Assembly (NCBI GenBank): GCA_963555705.1
Contig: OY743170.1
Span: 26,536,862-26,600,861, forward strand
Reading direction: 5' to 3'
DNA: 64,000 nucleotides
Source: Ligustrum vulgare
Taxonomy: Eukaryota; Streptophyta; Magnoliopsida; Lamiales; Oleaceae
Shown here: piece after piece, positions 35,456-46,419 of the stretch
How the letters are laid out: each line of letters opens with the position of its first letter
Numbering within the stretch: the stretch's first letter is position 1
The notes under the pieces: model-generated
What the model was told of the DNA's origin: nothing
The model's database searches: none
What the model saw: the letters and a program-made list of their open reading frames with translations, nothing else
Made by a program: the position numbers and the translations under genes

Positions 35456-36123
35456 TTATAATGAGTTTATTTCAAAAATTTCTTTATTTTCTACCATCCT
35501 ACTGAGGATGTCTGCTGCTTTATTATCTACTCCTTTAATATGTTCAAATTCTATGTTTATTCCTGTATTAGTAATTCTATCAACAAAATTCAACCATCTT
35601 CTTCTGCTAGTTTTCTTAGAATCTAATTTTAATTTATTATAAAAAGAAACAATAGCAACACAGTCTGTTCTAATTGTGATTTCTTTCTTTGAAATAATAA
35701 AAAGTTCAAAACTGTCTAAGGCATAATTAACAGCTAAAAGTTCTGCGTCTATGCTACTCATGTTTCCTTTTTCTTTGTAGTTACCACTATTATATCTACA
35801 AATTCTTTCTGTGTTTTTATCTGCATATCTATTTGGTTTACATAATAGAATGGCTCCCCATCCTAATATGCTTCCATCTGTTTCTATGATCAGAAAATCT
35901 GTATCTAGGGGCATTGCTAGTTTTGGTAAATTTTTTATTCTTTCTTTGATTTCTTGAATAAGTTTAATATCTTCTTGATTAAAATGCCTTTGTCCTGTTG
36001 GAGAGGTCTTGGAATATAAGGGTCCTGCAATTTTTCCTAAATCTTTTATAAATGGTCTTGCATAATTTACTAATCCTAAAAATTTTTGGATTTGTTTTAA
36101 ATCCTCAAGCTTGTCTGGAAATT
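35456..36123 (-). pseudogene. viral RNase H region of the polyprotein (third frame segment)
   Basis: Carries the four catalytic acidic positions of an RNase H: ETDGSILGWGAIL, SSIDAELLAVNYAL, IRTDCVAIVSF and KGVDNKAADILSRM. The frame is open from just after the frameshift near 36140 through the RT connection region (GLVNYARPF) to the stop at 35456. It ends 16 bp before the viroplasmin start codon. RNase H removes the RNA template during viral reverse transcription. Confidence 0.85.
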
Positions 36124-37193
36124 CTAATGCTTTCTGGGCTGTAATTTTATCTCTCCTTGGCCTATATTGACTCCTGAAAAATCTATATATTCTTTAAACA
36201 AAATCATCTTTTTCTTACTTATGATTAATCCATGTTTAATAAATTCTGAAAACACAATTTGTAGGTGTTCTCTATGTTCTCTTCTGTTTTTACTAAAAAC
36301 AAGAATGTCATCTATGTATGCTATAATAAACTTGCTATGTTTATTAAAAATGTCTTCCATCTTTCTCTGAAAAATACTAGGTGCATTCTTTAATCCAAAT
36401 GGCATGACTAACCATTCATAATGTCCTTCTGGACATGTGAATGCTGTCCATCTTATACTATCTGGGTGCATTTTAACTTGCCAGAATCCTGACTTTAAAT
36501 CAAACTTACTAAAAAATTTACATTCTTGTATCTTATTGATTAAAACTGTCTTATCTGGAATTTTGTATGCATCATCTACTGTATTATCATTAAGTCTTTT
36601 ATAATTAATAACCATTCTGCTTTTTCCTCTAACTATTTCTGAGTGTTTTCTAACAATAAAGGCTGCTGATCTATGAGGGCTATCTGATCTTCTAATGACT
36701 CCTAATTTCATTAGTTCTTCAATATGCATTTTGAAATCTTCTAAATCTAAATTAGTTGCCTCTATGTTCTTAGTTCTTATGATATATACTGGATTCTTAA
36801 TTTTTATTTCACAAAAAATCTTGTCTTTTTCCCAGTATTTTAAAACATTTTCTCCTAAGATTTCCATTTTTTCCAATCTATTAATCAAATTTTCTATATC
36901 TTGTTCTGTAATCAACATATCATAAATTTCTTCATTATCAATAAATTGATAATCTATTTCTATATCTTCTAATTCTTCATCATTTTCTTCTTCTAAATTT
37001 TCTAAAAGCTGACATTCTTTTTCTTTATTACAGGGACAAAATTTTTCTTCTTTAGGGCTTCCACCACGCTTCTCAGCGTACTCTGATGGGTAATGTATTG
37101 TCTGAGATGGTGTGAATAATGTATGTTTCTGGAAATGTATAAAATCTTTTGTAATTGTAACACTACCATTGTCTTTTAATAAAAAGCTAAGAC
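36124..37193 (-). pseudogene. viral reverse transcriptase region (second frame segment)
   Basis: Contains RT motifs in order: RMVINYKRLND, FFSKFDLKSGFWQVKM, MPFGLKNAPSIFQRKM, AYIDDILVFSKN (YIDD catalytic box) and FSGVNIG. The segment is open from the frameshift near 37198 to TAG at 36124, where a second frameshift near 36140 displaces the frame. The N-terminal part (about 36920-37190) is an acidic protease-RT linker. The equivalent right-copy region begins at about 63.6 kb. Confidence 0.88.
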
Positions 37194-40100
37194 CTATGAT
37201 AAATCTGTTTCTTTTAAATTGAGGGATCTAACCCATGTTGAGTCTCTTGGTAATGTATATTCTGTACTAAGGCCACAATTTGTTTCAAAACTTATTTTAC
37301 TATTTGGTCTTAATAATTCTGTATATGTATATAATCCTCCATCTATTTGTTGTGCATTGATTGGATTTTTGGATTCTATAACATATTGGTCTGGAATTAA
37401 TTTTTTATTTATTATACAATTACTACTTCCTGAGTCTATTAATCCTAAGCATTTTATTATATAATTTCCTATTCTGATCTGGCATTTCACTTTGATTGTT
37501 TTAAGCTTTTCTGAATTACAAACAACTTGAACATAATTTACTTGTGAGCATTCTAAATTTGGTTCTTCTATCATGATTTGCTTATCTTTTCTATTTGATT
37601 CTAATATTTCGATTCTTTTAATCATTAGATTCTGCATTTCTTCTAAACTTTCAGTTCTTTTTCTAAGAATTCTGATTTCAGAAATTTCTAATTTATTTCT
37701 TTCTACTTCAATGTTTGTTTCTTCTTTTTCTAGAATCAAATTTTCTTCTAAACATCTTATGCATGCTTCTTTATAACATTCTAAACATTTTGCTCTAAGT
37801 TTTCTTGCTGGATACCATTTACAAATAAAACATGCTATATTATCCATTCCTATGTTCTTCTGCCATTTATGTTTACATGAGTCTAAAGATGTTTCCATAA
37901 ATTCAGTTTCTTGTTCTGATTCTGATTCTTCATTTATTTTGAATTTAGTAAATTCATCTAATATTTCATAATCAGAATGTTCTTCTTCTATATTAGTTTG
38001 ATCTTCTATTGATATAATACTATAAATAGATTCTTTGTCTGAAATGTATTCATCTAATTGTATTAAATCTTCATTTGTACATTCTATAAGAGTACTTTTC
38101 TTATCATAATTGTTTATTCTTTTAGGACATGTTCTTGCTAAATGTTCATTACTATTGCAAACAAAGCAATTTAATTTATTTTTATAAGTTCTTTCTGGCT
38201 TAAATTTTCTAACATGTCTCTTTTCATCTAAGTAAGGTTTCCTCTTATTTGATTTTCTTAAGAAATATCTTTTCTTAATTGGTTTTCTAAGATTCTTCTT
38301 ATATTTTTTCTTATAAGGTTTAGATGTTGAAGCTCCATATGTCTGAGGTGCAAAAATATCTTTACAGAATTTATAATCTGTCTTTTTTAATTGTTTTTGG
38401 ATTTGTAATTCTACGCATTTACCTTTTTTAATTTCTAATCCTAATGGTCCTGATAATTTATGAAATAACTTATTTCCTATTTCTTGGTTAAATGTATTTC
38501 CTGAAATTGAGGTCTGATAATAATATTCATTTAAAAATCTTTTTACATATTTACCTTTAGTCCATTTATATAAATTGAGCTGTTCTAAGTCTCTCATTGC
38601 TTTTCTTTGTATACTCATATGTCCTGAATTAGGGTCTGCTCCTATGATTAGAATTTGTACTTTATTAACAAAATTATAAGGGTTACTTCCTAATTGTATT
38701 AATTGATCATATTCTTCTTTTCTTTCTACCTTATAAGCTTCCCACATTGCTTTTGTACTTTCTCCTAAAAATGTTTCTAAGTATCTATACATATCTAAAG
38801 GTTCCATGTCGTTTATGTTTCTAATATAATGTCCTATTATAGTATTTTTCCAAACATCTATGACATTTGTCCATGTTTGTGGATCATGTGCCGTAATGTT
38901 TAGTATTTGTGCTTTAGAGGCTGTCTGAAATTCTATTTTTTGTTCTAAAGGTCTCTCACTTCCTCTTGCTATGTATTTACTATTCTGTGGTGGTTCATTA
39001 TATGTATTATAGGCTCCTCTAGGAGGAAAACCATCTCCATAAGTTAAAATCTCATGTTTAACAGTCTTATCGAAAGGAGTTTCATCAAATGTTCTGTATC
39101 TAATAGTATCTTCCATGAGTTCTTTTGTATAACTATAATCTGTAACTTCTGTATTGTTATCATTTTCTTCATTAATAATACCTACCCTAATATTCTGTTC
39201 TAGATCATAATATAAATACTCATTTTCCTTTATCTGTTTTGAAATATACATTTGAACTTCTAATTCTAAGAGTTCTTCTTTATTTAAAATGATTCCTAAT
39301 TCTTTTGGATAAATTATTTTTTCAATATCTTCTCCTAATAGTTCTATGTGAACTTTATCTTGGTGTGGTTCTTGTTGTTCTTCATCAGAAATCTTTGGTA
39401 CAAATTGATAATCAGTAAATCTTAAACTTGTTCTACCATGTGCGTCTTTATATGTTAAAGATTCTCTAGATGCTATTGGTTTTTCTTCTTCTTCTAAAAA
39501 TTTGTCCATATCCCATTCTAATCCAGCTAATTTTTCTGCTGAAAATTCTTTAGGCTTAACCATATTTATTCCTTTACTACTCATTAGTCCTACTACTTTA
39601 TCCATATATACTTTGTATTTTGTCTGGGAATTGATTGAACATCTTCCTAAGAATCCTACATGTATCAAAAGATTGTCTCCACTATTAGTATCTTCGTATC
39701 CTTTAGTTTGTATACCTATTTTAATTTTTTCTGAAAAATCTCTAATAGTCATTAAGAAGTCTGGATTACAGTAAATAATACCGTTATTACTATTCATGTC
39801 TACTTCCATGCTTGCTATCTGTCCTTTTTCTATATTATTGAATCTTTCATCATAAATAGTAATTAATGTCTTACATCCTAAACTTTTTCTAGTTAATCCT
39901 TTTATTCCTATTACAATTAATCCTAGGTGAATAAATCTAAAATTTCTTTTTCTAAGTTCTTTCTTAGAATCTTCTGAAATTAAATTAAGTTTTACTACTT
40001 GGTTTCCTAAACATTGTATTTCTACTTCTCTATGGTGTCTAAGGAATTGGGTTCTTGATTCAAAAATTCCTCTGTTATATAAGATATCTGGATTAAGTAC

Positions 40101-40292
40101 TCTTAATCCATGTGTCTGAAATCTTGCATAATCTTGTTCTGGATCTATAATTTCTTCTAGATTCTGATTATGTTGTTCTACTCTTCTTAAAACTCGATCT
40201 AAGAAATTTCTATTTTCTCCTGATGTACTTGGTCTAGATGTTCCTTCACTAATTGTTCTAGATCTTCCTATAAAAGGAGTTGTTAAATTCAT
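37194..40292 (-). pseudogene. viral polyprotein, N-terminal part: movement protein, coat protein, protease start
   Basis: 1032 codons from ATG 40292. Residues about 50-330 form a movement-protein region of 30K type (IHLGLIVIGIKG, LLIHVGFLGRC). Residues about 440-660 look like the coat-protein core. Two zinc motifs follow: CX2CX4HX4C (709-722, CFVCNSNEHLARTC) and CX2CX11CX2CX4CX2C (821-847). The second is a signature of badnavirus and tungrovirus coat proteins. A coiled coil (about 855-905) precedes the retropepsin active site LIDSGSSN (D953). The frame ends early at 37194 because a T run at 37198-37200 is one base shorter than in the right copy. Its ATG overlaps the ORF2 stop (ATGA). Confidence 0.9.
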
Positions 40293-40786
40293 CTTGGAAA
40301 TTTTAAGTCTCTTGATAATCTTCTTGTTACTTTTTCTTTGCCTGTTTCTTTAATGTTTAAATTTCCTAATTTATTTGTTATAGATCTTAAGTCACTTTCT
40401 ATTTCAGGGTCTATTCTTTTATCAAAGGCTTCTAATTTTTTATGTAAACTTACTAAGAGAGTAATAATTATATTATTTTGTCTTATTAAAATTCCTTCGG
40501 AAACTTTTGGAGAGTCTATATTTGTTATTCCTTCTGGATCCTTATGGTAAATTCTACAATAATCAAAAGCTTCTTTGTAATTTCTTTCGTTTTCAAATTC
40601 TCTATTCATTAACTAAGAATAAGTCCTTTTAGTTCTTCTGTCTCATTACTAATCTTCCTTGTTTCTTGTAAAATTTCTTTATTTGAATCTAAAATTTTTG
40701 TTATTTCTGGAAAATTATTTGTTAAAGTTATGGTTTCTTGTTTGGAAATCTTTTCTAAAATAACACAATTTTGATTTTTAATAAAG
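38429..40786 (-). repeat. inverted repeat, left arm (2358 bp)
   Basis: The reverse complement equals 41661-44018 with the same length and, by eye, almost no differences (one seen: ATGAGA here against ATAAGA at about 41812). It covers the end of ORF1, ORF2 and 621 codons of the polyprotein. Confidence 0.9.
40289..40609 (-). CDS. viral ORF2, 106 codons, left copy
   Basis: Starts at ATG 40609, overlapping the ORF1 stop (TAATG), and ends in TGA overlapping the polyprotein ATG (ATGA). It is basic at the C-terminus (TRRLSRDLKFPR), with a leucine-rich helix in the middle (LVSLHKKLEAFDKRI). Small basic proteins at this place in badnaviruses bind nucleic acid or virions; that role is inferred from position only. 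There is no internal Met codon and the ORF is intact. The right copy at 41838-42158 encodes the same protein. Confidence 0.75.
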   Translation of the reverse strand: MNREFENERNYKEAFDYCRIYHKDPEGITNIDSPKVSEGILIRQNNIIITLLVSLHKKLEAFDKRIDPEIESDLRSITNKLGNLNIKETGKEKVTRRLSRDLKFPR

Positions 40787-41076
40787 TCTAAATTTTATTT
40801 AATATTTTTAAAATCTAAGTTTCTTGTTTTTAGATGATCTGAAACTTCTTCTAAAGTTTTATTAATCTTTTTATTAGCTTGTTCTAAATTTTTTGCAAAA
40901 TTTATAACTAAGTCTATTAAAAAATTCTGACTTGGATCTTCTGAAAACAAACTATGTAATTTATGTGCTGTTTCTAAATTACAATTTAAAATATTATTTT
41001 CTATAGTCTTGAACTTTTTACCTTGACTATAAAGTTCTAAGTCTAAATATTCTATGTATCTTTTATTAGCTATGGC
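40609..41076 (-). pseudogene. viral ORF1, no AUG start, one in-frame stop
   Basis: A frame of about 150 codons runs from the primer site to TAA at 40609-40611, broken by one TAA at 40795-40797. It contains no Met codon at all, so translation would need a non-AUG start, as known for ORF1 of rice tungro bacilliform virus. The product is helical and charged (NFAKNLEQANKKINKTLEEV, EITRILDSNKEIL). The function is unknown. Confidence 0.6.
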
Positions 41077-41086
41077 CCTGATACCA
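41071..41086 (-). other. viral primer-binding site (initiator tRNA-Met)
   Basis: Minus strand TGGTATCAGGGCCATA matches the caulimovirid consensus TGGTATCAGAGCCA with one mismatch. It primes minus-strand DNA synthesis. A run of nine or ten C (minus strand) lies a few bases upstream. Confidence 0.85.
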
Positions 41087-41183
41087 AAAGAGAGGGGGGG
41101 GGTATATACTTAAAATAAACACAGCCACTGGCGTAGAAGGGTTTATTCTAAGGTTGGATGTAGAGGTCGGCTTGTGTGCGGAA

Positions 41184-41567
41184 TTATTGGTCTAAAAGAC
41201 TTTCACAATCTTGTCTATAATATCCTGTCTCTATTCTATACTGTTCTAGATAGAAAGGATAGAATTCACTGTCTGTTCTTAAAATTTTTGTTTCTAAAAT
41301 TTCTTCAAGTTCTTTGATTTTAAATTGTAAATCAAAACTTCTTTTACTAGTTCTGTTAATATAATTCTTAAAAGGATAAAAATTACTACTATATCCTTGA
41401 ATGTCTATAACTTTGTCTAAAGTTTTATAGTCTTCTTCTAAAGTTTTGTCTATGACAAAAACTTGGGTCTGGTGTACTGATAATAAATATTGAAAATCTG
41501 AAATAATTTTTGGAAATTCCTTTTCTATGTTTATCTCGTTTGAAGTGTGTGAAGATGAAGGGTTCAT
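41184..41567 (-). CDS. small viral ORF upstream of the primer site, about 127 codons
   Basis: I take ATG 41567 (MNPSSSHTSNE) as start; the frame is open upstream only to a TTG. It reads EFPKIISDFQYLL, a Tyr/Phe-rich middle and a predicted helix (FDLQFKIKELEEILETKI). No known domain. It lies between the leader and the primer site, a place where most caulimovirids have only short ORFs. It exists only in the spacer of the inverted repeat, so there is no second copy to compare. Confidence 0.55.
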   Translation of the reverse strand: MNPSSSHTSNEINIEKEFPKIISDFQYLLSVHQTQVFVIDKTLEEDYKTLDKVIDIQGYSSNFYPFKNYINRTSKRSFDLQFKIKELEEILETKILRTDSEFYPFYLEQYRIETGYYRQDCESLLDQ

Positions 41568-41660
41568 GAAATTCTTTTGTTTTTTCAAATCGTACTTTTA
41601 TCCTACTAGGTACTTTCCTTAGTTTTTCTGTATTTCTTTAATAATATTCTAACAAATCTC

Positions 41661-44018
41661 CTTTATTAAAAATCAAAATTGTGTTATTTTAGAAAAGATT
41701 TCCAAACAAGAAACCATAACTTTAACAAATAATTTTCCAGAAATAACAAGAATTTTAGATTCAAATAAAGAAATTTTACAAGAAACAAGGAAGATTAGTA
41801 ATAAGACAGAAGAACTAAAAGGACTTATTCTTAGTTAATGAATAGAGAATTTGAAAACGAAAGAAATTACAAAGAAGCTTTTGATTATTGTAGAATTTAC
41901 CATAAGGATCCAGAAGGAATAACAAATATAGACTCTCCAAAAGTTTCCGAAGGAATTTTAATAAGACAAAATAATATAATTATTACTCTCTTAGTAAGTT
42001 TACATAAAAAATTAGAAGCCTTTGATAAAAGAATAGACCCTGAAATAGAAAGTGACTTAAGATCTATAACAAATAAATTAGGAAATTTAAACATTAAAGA
42101 AACAGGCAAAGAAAAAGTAACAAGAAGATTATCAAGAGACTTAAAATTTCCAAGATGAATTTAACAACTCCTTTTATAGGAAGATCTAGAACAATTAGTG
42201 AAGGAACATCTAGACCAAGTACATCAGGAGAAAATAGAAATTTCTTAGATCGAGTTTTAAGAAGAGTAGAACAACATAATCAGAATCTAGAAGAAATTAT
42301 AGATCCAGAACAAGATTATGCAAGATTTCAGACACATGGATTAAGAGTACTTAATCCAGATATCTTATATAACAGAGGAATTTTTGAATCAAGAACCCAA
42401 TTCCTTAGACACCATAGAGAAGTAGAAATACAATGTTTAGGAAACCAAGTAGTAAAACTTAATTTAATTTCAGAAGATTCTAAGAAAGAACTTAGAAAAA
42501 GAAATTTTAGATTTATTCACCTAGGATTAATTGTAATAGGAATAAAAGGATTAACTAGAAAAAGTTTAGGATGTAAGACATTAATTACTATTTATGATGA
42601 AAGATTCAATAATATAGAAAAAGGACAGATAGCAAGCATGGAAGTAGACATGAATAGTAATAACGGTATTATTTACTGTAATCCAGACTTCTTAATGACT
42701 ATTAGAGATTTTTCAGAAAAAATTAAAATAGGTATACAAACTAAAGGATACGAAGATACTAATAGTGGAGACAATCTTTTGATACATGTAGGATTCTTAG
42801 GAAGATGTTCAATCAATTCCCAGACAAAATACAAAGTATATATGGATAAAGTAGTAGGACTAATGAGTAGTAAAGGAATAAATATGGTTAAGCCTAAAGA
42901 ATTTTCAGCAGAAAAATTAGCTGGATTAGAATGGGATATGGACAAATTTTTAGAAGAAGAAGAAAAACCAATAGCATCTAGAGAATCTTTAACATATAAA
43001 GACGCACATGGTAGAACAAGTTTAAGATTTACTGATTATCAATTTGTACCAAAGATTTCTGATGAAGAACAACAAGAACCACACCAAGATAAAGTTCACA
43101 TAGAACTATTAGGAGAAGATATTGAAAAAATAATTTATCCAAAAGAATTAGGAATCATTTTAAATAAAGAAGAACTCTTAGAATTAGAAGTTCAAATGTA
43201 TATTTCAAAACAGATAAAGGAAAATGAGTATTTATATTATGATCTAGAACAGAATATTAGGGTAGGTATTATTAATGAAGAAAATGATAACAATACAGAA
43301 GTTACAGATTATAGTTATACAAAAGAACTCATGGAAGATACTATTAGATACAGAACATTTGATGAAACTCCTTTCGATAAGACTGTTAAACATGAGATTT
43401 TAACTTATGGAGATGGTTTTCCTCCTAGAGGAGCCTATAATACATATAATGAACCACCACAGAATAGTAAATACATAGCAAGAGGAAGTGAGAGACCTTT
43501 AGAACAAAAAATAGAATTTCAGACAGCCTCTAAAGCACAAATACTAAACATTACGGCACATGATCCACAAACATGGACAAATGTCATAGATGTTTGGAAA
43601 AATACTATAATAGGACATTATATTAGAAACATAAACGACATGGAACCTTTAGATATGTATAGATACTTAGAAACATTTTTAGGAGAAAGTACAAAAGCAA
43701 TGTGGGAAGCTTATAAGGTAGAAAGAAAAGAAGAATATGATCAATTAATACAATTAGGAAGTAACCCTTATAATTTTGTTAATAAAGTACAAATTCTAAT
43801 CATAGGAGCAGACCCTAATTCAGGACATATGAGTATACAAAGAAAAGCAATGAGAGACTTAGAACAGCTCAATTTATATAAATGGACTAAAGGTAAATAT
43901 GTAAAAAGATTTTTAAATGAATATTATTATCAGACCTCAATTTCAGGAAATACATTTAACCAAGAAATAGGAAATAAGTTATTTCATAAATTATCAGGAC
44001 CATTAGGATTAGAAATTA
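41661..44018 (+). repeat. inverted repeat, right arm: second viral copy, first part
   Basis: Begins within ORF1 (CTTTATTAAAAATC) and runs in viral sense on the plus strand to AGAAATTA, where it is cut. It continues after the retrotransposons at 62484, with 129 bp of virus (equivalent to 38300-38428) missing. Confidence 0.9.
41838..42158 (+). CDS. viral ORF2, right copy
   Basis: Identical in protein to the left-copy ORF2, with the same TAATG and ATGA overlaps. The 5' part of ORF1 is missing here because the arm starts inside it, and no viral promoter precedes this copy. Confidence 0.75.
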   Translation: MNREFENERNYKEAFDYCRIYHKDPEGITNIDSPKVSEGILIRQNNIIITLLVSLHKKLEAFDKRIDPEIESDLRSITNKLGNLNIKETGKEKVTRRLSRDLKFPR

Positions 44019-44080
44019 CAGAATCATGGAATAATCTAGCATCTGTAAAAGAATTTTCAGGAAATACATTTTTTAAATAA
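42155..44080 (+). pseudogene. viral polyprotein, right copy, cut off by the retrotransposon
   Basis: 621 codons identical to the left copy (movement protein and most of the coat core) up to PLGLEI. After that come about 17 codons of filler DNA and a few codons of LTR before the stop at 44080. The zinc fingers and protease are separated by 18.4 kb and resume at 62484. Confidence 0.88.
44019..44069. other. 51-bp filler at the virus/LTR junction
   Basis: This belongs neither to the aligned virus nor to the LTR. Its last 17 bases (TTTCAGGAAATACATTT) repeat viral sequence lying about 100 bp upstream (about 43951-43967). The first 25 bp of the LTR and 129 bp of virus are missing here. Confidence 0.8.
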
Positions 44081-46416
44081 AATGTTTTAAAACTTTAAAT
44101 GCGCGTCGCTACGACTTCTCCAATTTAATTTTAAAAAAAAAAAAATAGTCGTCTAGCCAAATTATAAATGAGATTAAATTAATTTTCATAATATTCAAAC
44201 TTCAGAATTTTACTCAAAATATCCCAACGTCACCGTTTTAAATTTTAATTCAAAAATTTAACGATTTTAAAGCCCAAGATCAAAATTTTATTTTATTATC
44301 AACCAATTAAAGTTCAGCCTCTGTTTTCCATTTTTAAAACCACAATTCAGACACTTTCCCCTCTTAAAGAGAATTCACACACGTTTATATCCACACCTAT
44401 CTGCAAGACTTCCATCCTTCACATCCCTAATCCTCTCCCTCTCTTCCTTAATAACCATGGCCATCCTACTGCAATCCTGCAATTCAGCCTCAATCAAGAG
44501 ATTATGCTTGCAACTGTCCAAACCTACATCACCTCTTTCAGCCCTCAATTCTGCGTCCAGCTCCCTACAATTCTTCCAATCAAACGAATGCCAACAATCT
44601 TCTTTTTTTTTTCAGACTTCAATCTCCAGCATTCCAGTGAGGATCCTTAATTCCAATAATTCCACCCCCTTTCCAACTGCACTCCCTAATTCTCTCCCTC
44701 TTTTCCTTAACGACCATGCCATCCTACTGCATTCCTGCATTACTTCCTCAATCAGCAGGCTACCTCAACTCCCTCAATTCTGCATTCAGTGATTTCAATC
44801 CCTGCATTTCTTCCTCAATCAACAGGCTTCCTCATCCTACCAAATTCAGAAAAAGCAGCTAAAATAACATACCCCATTCTTCATTTCCACACGAGCTCAC
44901 CCAGGCCAAACGACATTACTGGTAATAATTTTTCTGCATTGCTGAACACCTCACAGCCATCGTCACTGCATTCCCAAACCAATCCAACAATACAACACCA
45001 TCATCAAATCCCAAACAAACCCAAATTTCCACAACCAACACATCATGATCGGCCACCATCATTCACCGCACCGAATCAGCCACTACCCAACCTCGATCCA
45101 CACCATTTTTGTCCCAAATCAACCCAAACACCAAGAAAAACAAAGAATCAAGCAAACTCATAAACATACCTCAAACTTTACCGGAGTTCTTCGCCGGAAA
45201 TCACCTAAAGAGTCGAACCACCAAGCCTCGGTTTGGTCTCATTTTCACACCCCAAACCCATCCTTACCATACACAAGAACCACCACCCTAAGGTGGCGCT
45301 AGCGCCGGCGGGATGGCAGCGGAGAAGGGGCGGATCCCCCTCCTTTCCCCATCGTCTCTCTCGGCCACTCTACTCTCTCTCTTTCGATCCTGAAGATTTG
45401 AGAGAGAAATGAGATTTTAATTTTATTTTATTTAGTTTAAGTTTTTGCAAATTTCCTTTTCATCCCCAAGTTTTGAAGTATATTCAATTCAGCCCTTTGT
45501 AATTCAAAAACCTATTAATTTCAGTCCTCTTGTCTAAAATGATTTCAATTTAGTTTTAAATGTTTTTATAATTTACAAATCAGCCCTTATTTTCGTAAAA
45601 TGACTATTTCAGTCCTAAACCTTTCAATTTCTTTAATTTTCAATTTAACCATAAGATTTTATTTTATCACTTAAGACTTTAAATTTCTAAAATACTAATT
45701 AAATTAATTTACTTTTTGGCTAGACGAAGCAGTTGGTGATTTGAGAAGCTGACGTGTTAATCCCGCTCCAATTTTTGAGAACTCGTAACATTTAAAGGTA
45801 GACTCGCCCCCACTAATTGATTTATATTATAATTGCACGTGATTATGTGGATTTGTGTGATATTGTATGCTTAATTGCATGAGAAAAGAAAAGAATATCT
45901 CGTATGAGATAAATTTGAGAATTTATGTTATGCACGTCATAACCTATCTGCTAGCATGATTTAAGAAAAGAATGGTTCATTTGCGTTCACTATGTGATGC
46001 CTATGAATAAGAAAAGAACGTCACTACATTATTTGCATGATTACTTGTCCAATTATCTTTTAGATTAATTATTGGAGTTGAGTCTACTGAGTATTTCATT
46101 TTGAAATGCTCACCCCGTGGTTTTAACAATTTTGCAGATTTCGGCGACGGTGGCGAGTGATGGGCAATGGCGAAGAAAAAAAAAATTTTTGGATATCATT
46201 TTTTGAAAGTCGTGGATTTCGAAATAAACAATTTCATTTTATCATGAATTCCCATTTTTAATAAGTTTGTAAGAATTATTCCATTTAAATTGAATTATCG
46301 CTAAACTTTGATTTATTAAACGTGATATTTAATATTTAGTCATATTTCCGCAATAAAGTGTATTCGAAAATTTAGAAAAGTGACGTTCCGGGCTCCACGG
46401 AACTCGGGGCGTTACA
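44070..46416 (+). repeat. LTR1 (5' truncated by 25 bp)
   Basis: Matches LTR2 from its 26th base (TTTTTAAATAAAATG) to the GGGGCGTTACA end. Inside, a segment with CTCTCCCTCT, CCATCCTACTGCA and TCCTCAATCA is repeated about 240 bp further on. The ORFs at 44457-45302 recur in all three LTRs, have no domain and are not credited as genes. Confidence 0.92.
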
Positions 46417-46419
46417 GCG

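Larger units (their letters stand above)
33480..41660 (-). mobile_element. near-full-length endogenous caulimovirid (pararetrovirus), left copy
   Basis: About 8.2 kb. Minus-strand order: small ORF, tRNA-Met primer site, ORF1, ORF2, polyprotein (movement protein, coat protein, protease, RT, RNase H), viroplasmin ORF, promoter and start of leader. This is the gene set of a caulimovirid, a plant virus family with circular DNA genomes copied by reverse transcription. No integrase is present, so integration was by host repair. The copy is defective: the polyprotein is split by two frameshifts, and ORF1 and the viroplasmin ORF each carry a stop. AT-rich base use contrasts with the neighbouring chromoviruses. 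Confidence 0.9.
40787..41660. other. 874-bp spacer of the viral inverted repeat
   Basis: Single-copy DNA between the two arms: start of ORF1, primer site and the small ORF of the left viral copy. At the right edge (41660/41661) the sequence switches abruptly to the opposite strand of the virus. Confidence 0.85.

Noticed and set aside
39502..39774. Plus-strand ORFs over the left viral copy (also 36167-36370, 37219-37464, 40338-40550)
   Set aside because: Shadows of the AT-rich viral polyprotein on the other strand.
44457..45302. Four ORFs of 60-124 codons in LTR1, repeated in LTR2 (52490-53335) and LTR3 (60525-61370)
   Set aside because: Identical only because the LTRs are. They have low-complexity Ser/Pro/His composition, no domain, and one ends where the next begins in another frame. 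LTR sequence, not genes.
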